Assembly: GCF_009602465.1 (NCBI RefSeq)
Contig: NZ_WBKP01000014.1
Coordinates: 18,870-82,869 of the forward strand
From: Cumulibacter manganitolerans
Lineage (GTDB): Bacteria > Actinomycetota > Actinomycetes > Mycobacteriales > Antricoccaceae
Length of the DNA stretch: 64,000 bases
Reading direction: 5' to 3'
Shown here: positions 58,910-64,000 of the stretch, in pieces
Layout: each line of letters begins with the position of its first letter
Position numbering within the stretch: the first letter of the stretch is position 1
Program-made: the position numbers and the translations under genes
The notes under the pieces: generated by a model
What the model saw: the letters and a program-made list of their open reading frames with translations, nothing else
The model's database searches: none
Told to the model about the DNA's origin: nothing

Positions 58910-61900
58910 GTGAATCCAGGCACGCCCGTGGGCGCCGCGGTGGGCGATGCGGCCCAGCGCACGTCGTCGCTGCTGGGCGCGGCGGTCCGCGTCGCCAAGT
59001 CCGACCTCAAGTCGCTGCCGAAGGGTATCGGCGCCGACACCGCCGCGGCGTTCGTGCGCGCGTACTACTCGGAGACGGTGCCGGAGGACCTGGTCTCGCG
59101 GACCGCGGAGGACCTGGCGGCCGCGGCGCTCGGTCACCTCGCGATCGGTGTCGTCCGCAAGCCGGGTGAGGACATCGTCCAGGTGCGGGGGACGTCGGCG
59201 GCCCGCGCAGTGGTGGACATCGTCACCGACGACATGCCCTTCCTGGTCGACTCGGTCACCGGCGAGGTGCTGCGGCGTGACCACACCGTCCGGTTCATCG
59301 TGCATCCGGTCATGGACGTCGTCCGCGACCGCAGCGGGCGAATGCACGCGCTCGCCACCAGCGAAGCGCTCAACGCGCGTGCCGAGGCGTGGATCCACGT
59401 CGAGGTCATCGGGCCGCAGTCGACGCAGGACCTGCGCGACCTCGAACGTGCCCTGCGGGCGGTGCTGCGCAACGTGGCCGCCGCGGTCGAGGACTGGGAG
59501 GCGATGCGTGACCGCGCCCTCGCGATCGCGGCCGAGCTGCGCGAGAAACCACCGGCCGGCGTACCGGACGACGAGGTGACGCAGACGGTCGAGCTGCTGG
59601 AGTGGCTGGCCGCCAACCACTTCACCTTCCTGGGATACCGCGAGTACAAGCTCAAGAGGGTGCGCGGCGCCGATCATCTGCAGCCGCTGGCCGAGAGCGG
59701 GCTCGGGCTGCTGCGCGCCGAGGGCTCGCTGCCGTCGCGACCGCTGCCCGGGCCGTCGGCGGCCAAGGCGCGGGAGAAGCGCCTGATGATCATGACCAAG
59801 GCGTCCTCCCGGTCGCCGGTGCACCGCACCGCGTACATGGACTACGTCGGCATCAAGGTGTTCAACAAGGCCGGTGACGTCACCGGCGAGCGTCGCTTCG
59901 TCGGGCTGCTGACGTCCTCGGCGTACCGCCAACGGGTCGAGGCGATTCCGGTCATCGGGCACAAGATGCGCGCCGTCATCGACGCGGCCGGCTACCAGCG
60001 CGGCTCGCACACCGCGAAGGACCTGCGCGACGTCATCGAGTCGTTCCCGCGCGATGAGCTGTTCCAGTCCCGGATCGAGCAGATCCTGCCGGTCGCGCAG
60101 GCGGTCATCCGGCTGCCCGAGCGGCGCCAGACCCGGCTGTTCCTGCGCCGCGACGACTACGGCCGGTTCTACTCCGCGCTGGTGTTCCTGCCGCGCGACC
60201 GGTACTCCACACCGGTGCGGCTGAAGATGATCGACATCCTGATGCGTGAGCTGGGCGGGACGTCGTACGAGTACTCGACGCAGTCCAGCGATTCCCCGCT
60301 GGCGCGCCTGGAGTTCGTGATCCGGGTGCCGCTCGGCAGCGCCACCGAGGATCTCTCGCCCGAGCGGTTCGCCGAGCTGCAGGCGAAGATCATCGAGGCG
60401 TCCCGGTCGTGGGACGACGACCTGGCCGACGCGCTCCGCGACTACGACCCGGTCGAGCAGGCCGAGATCGAACGCTTCGCCGACGCGATGCCGCCTAGCT
60501 ACCGCGCCTCGTACGGCGCCGCGGCGGCCCTCGAGGACATTGAGGTGCTGCGTCGCCTCGAGCGAACGGACCCGGGCACGATCAGCGCGGTGGCCGACCC
60601 CGCCGGTGCGGCCGGCCTCGCGCTGCGGCTGGTGCTGCCCGGCGAGGAGTCCGGGCACATCGACGAGTCCGGCGCCGACGAGCTGCAGCGTGACATGTTC
60701 CGGCTGAAGGTGCACTCGATGGACCGGCCCATCCTCCTGTCGAGCCTGCTCCCGGTGCTGCAGGACCTCGGCATGGAGGTCAGCGACGAGAACACCTTCG
60801 ACTTCGACATCCAGGAGGCCGACGGCGAGCGCCGTCAGGTGTGGATCTACGACTTCGTCATGTCGGCCACCGGTGACGTGTTCGTCACCAGCGATCTGGC
60901 GGCCAAGTTCACCGACGCCGTCGCCGCGGCCTGGAGCGGCGTGGCCGAGAGCGACAGCCTGGGGGCGCTCGTCGTCGGCGCCGGCATGAGCTGGCGCGAG
61001 ATCGCGCTGCTGCGCGCCTACGTGCACTACCAGCGCATGGGCGGCATGAGCTACAGCAAGCACTACGTCGAGCAGGCCCTGGTCGGCAACGCCGCGATCG
61101 CCCAGCTGATCGTCGACCTGTTCTCCGTGCTGTTCGACCCGGCGCGCCGCGGCGGTCGCGACGACGACGCCGCGGCGATCCGCGAGCAGATCAAGCAGGC
61201 CCTCGCCGACGTGGCGAGCCTCGAGGAGGACCGCACGCTGTCGGCGATCGCCGGCACGGTCGACGCCACGCTGCGCACGAACTTCTACCAGACCGACGAC
61301 GCCGGGCACCGCCACGAGATCATCACGCTGAAGCTCGACCCGCACCGCGTCCCCGACCTGCCGTCGCCGCGTCCGTACCGCGAGATCTGGGTCTACTCGC
61401 CGCGGTTCGAGGGCGTGCACCTGCGCTTCGGCGCGGTCGCCCGCGGCGGCCTGCGGTGGTCGGATCGCCGCGAGGACATGCGCACCGAGATACTCGGCCT
61501 GGTCAAGGCGCAGATGGTCAAGAACACCGTCATCGTGCCGACCGGCGCCAAGGGCGGCTTCGTGCCCAAGCGGCTGCCCGACCCCGGGACCGACCGCGAG
61601 GCGTGGCTGGCCGAAGGCATCGCCTGCTACCGGGCGTTCATCCGCTCGCTGCTGCAGATCACCGACAACCGCGTCGGCGCCAAGGTGGTCCCGCCGAAGG
61701 GCGTCGTCCGCCGGGACGACGACGATCCCTACCTCGTCGTCGCGGCCGACAAGGGCACCGCCACGTTCTCCGACTACGCCAACGAGGAGGCGATCGCCGC
61801 GGGCTTCTGGCTCGGCGACGCCTTCGCCTCCGGCGGCTCCGTCGGCTACGACCACAAGGCGATGGGCATCACCGCCCGCGGCGCCTGGGAGTCGGTCAAG

Positions 61901-63871
61901 CGGCACTTCCGCGAGCTGGGCATCGACACCCAGACCGAGGACTTCACCGCGATCGGGATCGGCGACATGTCCGGTGACGTGTTCGGCAACGGGATGCTGC
62001 TGTCCGAGCACATCCGCCTCGTCGCCGCATTCGACCACCGGCACGTGTTCATCGACCCCACGCCGGACGCCGAGTCGTCGTACGCCGAGCGGCACCGGCT
62101 CTTCGAGCTGCCGCGATCCTCCTGGGACGACTACGACCGGTCGCTGATCAGCAAGGGGGGCGGCGTCTGGCCGCGCACCGCGAAGTCCATCCCGCTGTCC
62201 GCGCCGCTGCGTACCGCCCTCGGGATCGAGGGCGCGGCGACGTCGATCGCCCCCCTCGAGCTCATCGGCGCCATCCTGAAGGCGCCGGTCGACCTGTTCT
62301 GGAACGGCGGGATCGGCACCTACGTGAAGTCGTCGACGGAGACCAACGCGGACGTCGGGGACCGGGCGAACGACGCGATCCGGGTCAACGGCGCGCAGCT
62401 GCGCTGCCGGGTGGTCGGCGAGGGCGGCAACCTCGGGTTCACGCAGCGCGGACGCGTCGAGTACGCGCTGCGCGGCAACGGCGACGGCGGCGGCAAGATC
62501 AACACCGACGCCATCGACAACTCGGCGGGCGTCGACACCTCCGACCACGAGGTCAACATCAAGATCCTGATGCGCCGCGCGATCGACGACGGCGTCCTCA
62601 AGGAGTCGGCGCGGGCGCGTCTCCTCGCGTCGATGACCGACGAGGTGGGCGAGCAGGTCCTGGAGGACAACTACGACCAGAACGTCACCCTGCAGATGGA
62701 GGAGGCCAACAATCTCACCCTCAACGACGCGCACCGCCGGCTGATGCACCTGCTGGAGGAGGCGGGGCTGCTGGACCGGGACATCGAGTTCCTGCCGAGC
62801 GACGCCCAGCTGCGCGAACGCTACAAGGAGGGGCGCGGCCTCACCTCGCCCGAGCTGGCGGTGCTGCTGGCCTACTCGAAGATCCTCACCGACCGGTGGG
62901 TGCTCGACAGCGACCTGCCCGACGACCCGGCGTACACCCACCTGCTCACCGGGTACTTCCCGGCGCGCTTGCGCAAGAAGTACGCGAACGTCATGCAGGA
63001 GCATCCGCTGCATCGGGAGATCGTCGCGACGCAGGTCGCCAACCGGATCATCAACAACGCCGGCGCCACCGGGCCCATGCGGATGATGGAGGAGACCGGC
63101 GCGAGCGCCGTCGCGGTGTTCCGCGCCCAGACGGCGGCCAACCGGATCTTCGACCTGCCCGGGATGTTCGAGCGCATCGGTGTCCTCGACAACGTGGTAC
63201 CCAGCGCGATCCAGACGTCCATGCGGGTCGAGGTGCAGCGGCTCGTCGAGCGGGCGACCCGCTGGATGCTGCGCAACGCGCCCACGCCGCTGCCGATCGT
63301 GCAGGTCGTCGACCGTTACCAGGACGGTGCGGCGGCGGTGATCGCGGTGCTGCCGGACGCGTTCACCGGCCTGGACCGCGACCGGTTCCGCGGCCGGGTC
63401 CGCGAGCTCGAGCACAGCGGCGTCCCGACCGAGCTGGCCACCCAGATCGCCTCCCTGCCCAAGGCCATCGCCGCGCTGGACCTCATCGACCTCGCCCGGG
63501 AGACCGGCAAGCCGATCAAGGATGTCACCGCGGCGTACTTCGCGCTCTCGGAACGGCTGCAGCTCTCCAGCCTGCTGGAGCTGATCATCGCGATGCCGCG
63601 CGACGGCCGGTGGCGCTCGATGGCACGCGGCACCCTCCGCGACGACCTGAACGGCGCGCACGCCGCGCTCACCGCGCAGGTGGTCGGTACCCGCGGTGCG
63701 GACATCGGCGAGCGGCTCGACCGGTGGCAGGACGATCTGCCGGCGCCGTCCGCGCAGGCGCTGGAGATGCTCCGCGAGATCCTGGACGGCGACAACCCCG
63801 ACCTCGCCTCCATCGTCGTCGCCGTGCAGCTCGTCCGCGACCTGGTGACCGGGTCCACGACGACCCACTGA
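58910..63871 (+). CDS. gdh: NAD-dependent glutamate dehydrogenase, large (180-kDa) type
   Basis: 1653-residue catabolic enzyme that oxidises glutamate to 2-oxoglutarate and ammonia with NAD. It belongs to the L_180 class of actinobacteria, in which a small catalytic core is embedded in long N- and C-terminal domains. The N-terminal region (about 1-700) contains ACT-like segments. The catalytic core (about 840-1250) has GGLRWSDRREDMRTEILGLVKAQMVKN, the catalytic Lys in PTGAKGGFV (Lys881), GAKVVPPKG and the NAD-binding GIGDMSGDVFGNGMLLS. The length fits Streptomyces and mycobacterial enzymes. GTG start after CCCGGAGGCCA; a longer in-frame extension lacks a site and overlaps the promoter. In mycobacteria this enzyme is inhibited by GarA; no GarA gene is in the window. 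Confidence 0.95.
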   Translation: MNPGTPVGAAVGDAAQRTSSLLGAAVRVAKSDLKSLPKGIGADTAAAFVRAYYSETVPEDLVSRTAEDLAAAALGHLAIGVVRKPGEDIVQVRGTSAARAVVDIVTDDMPFLVDSVTGEVLRRDHTVRFIVHPVMDVVRDRSGRMHALATSEALNARAEAWIHVEVIGPQSTQDLRDLERALRAVLRNVAAAVEDWEAMRDRALAIAAELREKPPAGVPDDEVTQTVELLEWLAANHFTFLGYREYKLKRVRGADHLQPLAESGLGLLRAEGSLPSRPLPGPSAAKAREKRLMIMTKASSRSPVHRTAYMDYVGIKVFNKAGDVTGERRFVGLLTSSAYRQRVEAIPVIGHKMRAVIDAAGYQRGSHTAKDLRDVIESFPRDELFQSRIEQILPVAQAVIRLPERRQTRLFLRRDDYGRFYSALVFLPRDRYSTPVRLKMIDILMRELGGTSYEYSTQSSDSPLARLEFVIRVPLGSATEDLSPERFAELQAKIIEASRSWDDDLADALRDYDPVEQAEIERFADAMPPSYRASYGAAAALEDIEVLRRLERTDPGTISAVADPAGAAGLALRLVLPGEESGHIDESGADELQRDMFRLKVHSMDRPILLSSLLPVLQDLGMEVSDENTFDFDIQEADGERRQVWIYDFVMSATGDVFVTSDLAAKFTDAVAAAWSGVAESDSLGALVVGAGMSWREIALLRAYVHYQRMGGMSYSKHYVEQALVGNAAIAQLIVDLFSVLFDPARRGGRDDDAAAIREQIKQALADVASLEEDRTLSAIAGTVDATLRTNFYQTDDAGHRHEIITLKLDPHRVPDLPSPRPYREIWVYSPRFEGVHLRFGAVARGGLRWSDRREDMRTEILGLVKAQMVKNTVIVPTGAKGGFVPKRLPDPGTDREAWLAEGIACYRAFIRSLLQITDNRVGAKVVPPKGVVRRDDDDPYLVVAADKGTATFSDYANEEAIAAGFWLGDAFASGGSVGYDHKAMGITARGAWESVKRHFRELGIDTQTEDFTAIGIGDMSGDVFGNGMLLSEHIRLVAAFDHRHVFIDPTPDAESSYAERHRLFELPRSSWDDYDRSLISKGGGVWPRTAKSIPLSAPLRTALGIEGAATSIAPLELIGAILKAPVDLFWNGGIGTYVKSSTETNADVGDRANDAIRVNGAQLRCRVVGEGGNLGFTQRGRVEYALRGNGDGGGKINTDAIDNSAGVDTSDHEVNIKILMRRAIDDGVLKESARARLLASMTDEVGEQVLEDNYDQNVTLQMEEANNLTLNDAHRRLMHLLEEAGLLDRDIEFLPSDAQLRERYKEGRGLTSPELAVLLAYSKILTDRWVLDSDLPDDPAYTHLLTGYFPARLRKKYANVMQEHPLHREIVATQVANRIINNAGATGPMRMMEETGASAVAVFRAQTAANRIFDLPGMFERIGVLDNVVPSAIQTSMRVEVQRLVERATRWMLRNAPTPLPIVQVVDRYQDGAAAVIAVLPDAFTGLDRDRFRGRVRELEHSGVPTELATQIASLPKAIAALDLIDLARETGKPIKDVTAAYFALSERLQLSSLLELIIAMPRDGRWRSMARGTLRDDLNGAHAALTAQVVGTRGADIGERLDRWQDDLPAPSAQALEMLREILDGDNPDLASIVVAVQLVRDLVTGSTTTH

Positions 63872-63892
63872 CCCGCGGTCGCCGGCCGCGTG

Positions 63893-63925
63893 CCCGTTGT
63901 GTTGTGACCACTTCGGGCGACGTCG
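63893..63925. repeat. Type B palindrome (copy 3), truncated at its centre
   Basis: The left half and centre (CCCGTTGTGTTGTG onward to GGGCGACGTCG) match copies 1 and 2. After 63925 the expected right arm (CCCGAAGTGG... to CAACGGG) is absent and unrelated sequence begins. It lies 22 bp after the glutamate dehydrogenase stop. Confidence 0.75.
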
Positions 63926-63932
63926 GAATGTG

Positions 63933-64000
63933 TCAAGCAGCTTGAGACAGTTCGGGTTGCGGCCGCGGTGGGTTGATGTGGACGACGCCGGGCGGTGCTT
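63933..64000 (-). CDS. Possible 3' end of an inserted-element gene (partial)
   Basis: Reverse-strand frame open to the window edge and ending at TGA (63935-63933), with visible residues GVVHINPPRPQPELSQAA. It lies just beyond the truncated palindrome, and the flanking TGTCAAGCAGCTTGAGACA region contains a short inverted repeat. It is possibly the end of an insertion-sequence transposase. Only 21 residues are in view, so the call is tentative. Confidence 0.3.
   Translation of the reverse strand, partial: APPGVVHINPPRPQPELSQAA

Noticed and set aside
58859..63868. 1669-residue open frame on the reverse strand
   Set aside because: It lies entirely antisense to the glutamate dehydrogenase gene, has Arg/Gly/Asp/Val-rich low-information sequence and no recognisable domain. 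It is a codon-bias shadow of a GC-rich gene.
1..64000. tRNA, rRNA or phage genes
   Set aside because: No cloverleaf-like segment, ribosomal RNA sequence or phage structural gene was seen on either strand.

Overview
The window is a GC-rich chromosomal segment with dense, often ATGA/GTGA-overlapping genes. It is almost certainly from an actinomycete (Actinomycetota). Pointers are a DinB-type mycothiol-dependent isomerase family protein, a G6PDH-type F420-dependent LLM oxidoreductase, a tandem pair of dynamin-like GTPases, a very large (~180 kDa) NAD-glutamate dehydrogenase, frequent GTG/TTG starts, and several genes whose -10 hexamer lies only 6-7 nt before the start codon (leaderless mRNAs). 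I cannot name the genus. I see no rRNA, tRNA, CRISPR array or prophage; the only hint of a mobile element is at the extreme right edge.

Left third (1-38.7 kb): mainly housekeeping and accessory metabolism. After an ABC transporter ATPase and a PP2C phosphatase comes a compact sulfide/persulfide detoxification locus (1980-5474). It holds a CsoR-family repressor with the CstR-type Cys/Cys but no copper-ligand His, a DUF302 protein, a persulfide dioxygenase-rhodanese fusion (CstB-like), a 58-residue Cys-rich protein and a TauE/SafE exporter. Four 16-bp ATACC...GGTAT palindromes lie between the divergent arms. Then follow MsrA, an EcsC-like protein, a thioesterase, a TIGR01777 epimerase, a 154-bp tandem repeat, a ferritin, an Na+/H+ antiporter with a UBP zinc finger, two dynamin-like GTPases, an acyl-CoA synthetase/nitroreductase pair, an F420 oxidoreductase/HAD pair, an aldo-keto reductase, a mycothiol enzyme/phosphatase pair, a TetR-controlled ABC exporter, a CoA transferase, a short SerA, a ferric-reductase-like flavoprotein, a GH4 glycosidase/AI-2E exporter pair, a CopC protein and an acyl-CoA catabolism group (thioesterase, mmsA, enoyl-CoA hydratase).

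Middle and right (38.9-58.7 kb): a cell-envelope island. Two overlapping genes encode secreted wall-active proteins (a PGRP/amidase and a lytic-transglycosylase-like protein). Both end in copies of the same ~105-residue repeat (3 + 4) carrying a YG-x-PGNHGF signature. Next come a polyprenol-phosphate sugar transferase, GalE, a Wzm/Wzt-type polysaccharide ABC exporter with a cargo-binding C-terminus, two glycosyltransferases (one RgpF-like), a membrane acyltransferase plus AlgX/AlgJ-like SGNH protein, a second epimerase, and a three-gene gtrB-gtrA-membrane-glycosyltransferase cassette. Together these look able to build, export, acetylate and glucosylate a surface glycan.

The right end holds the 1653-residue NAD-dependent glutamate dehydrogenase. 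Intergenic regions carry recurring ~57-61-bp near-perfect palindromes of at least three sequence types. One copy at the right edge is cut at its centre next to what may be an insertion element.
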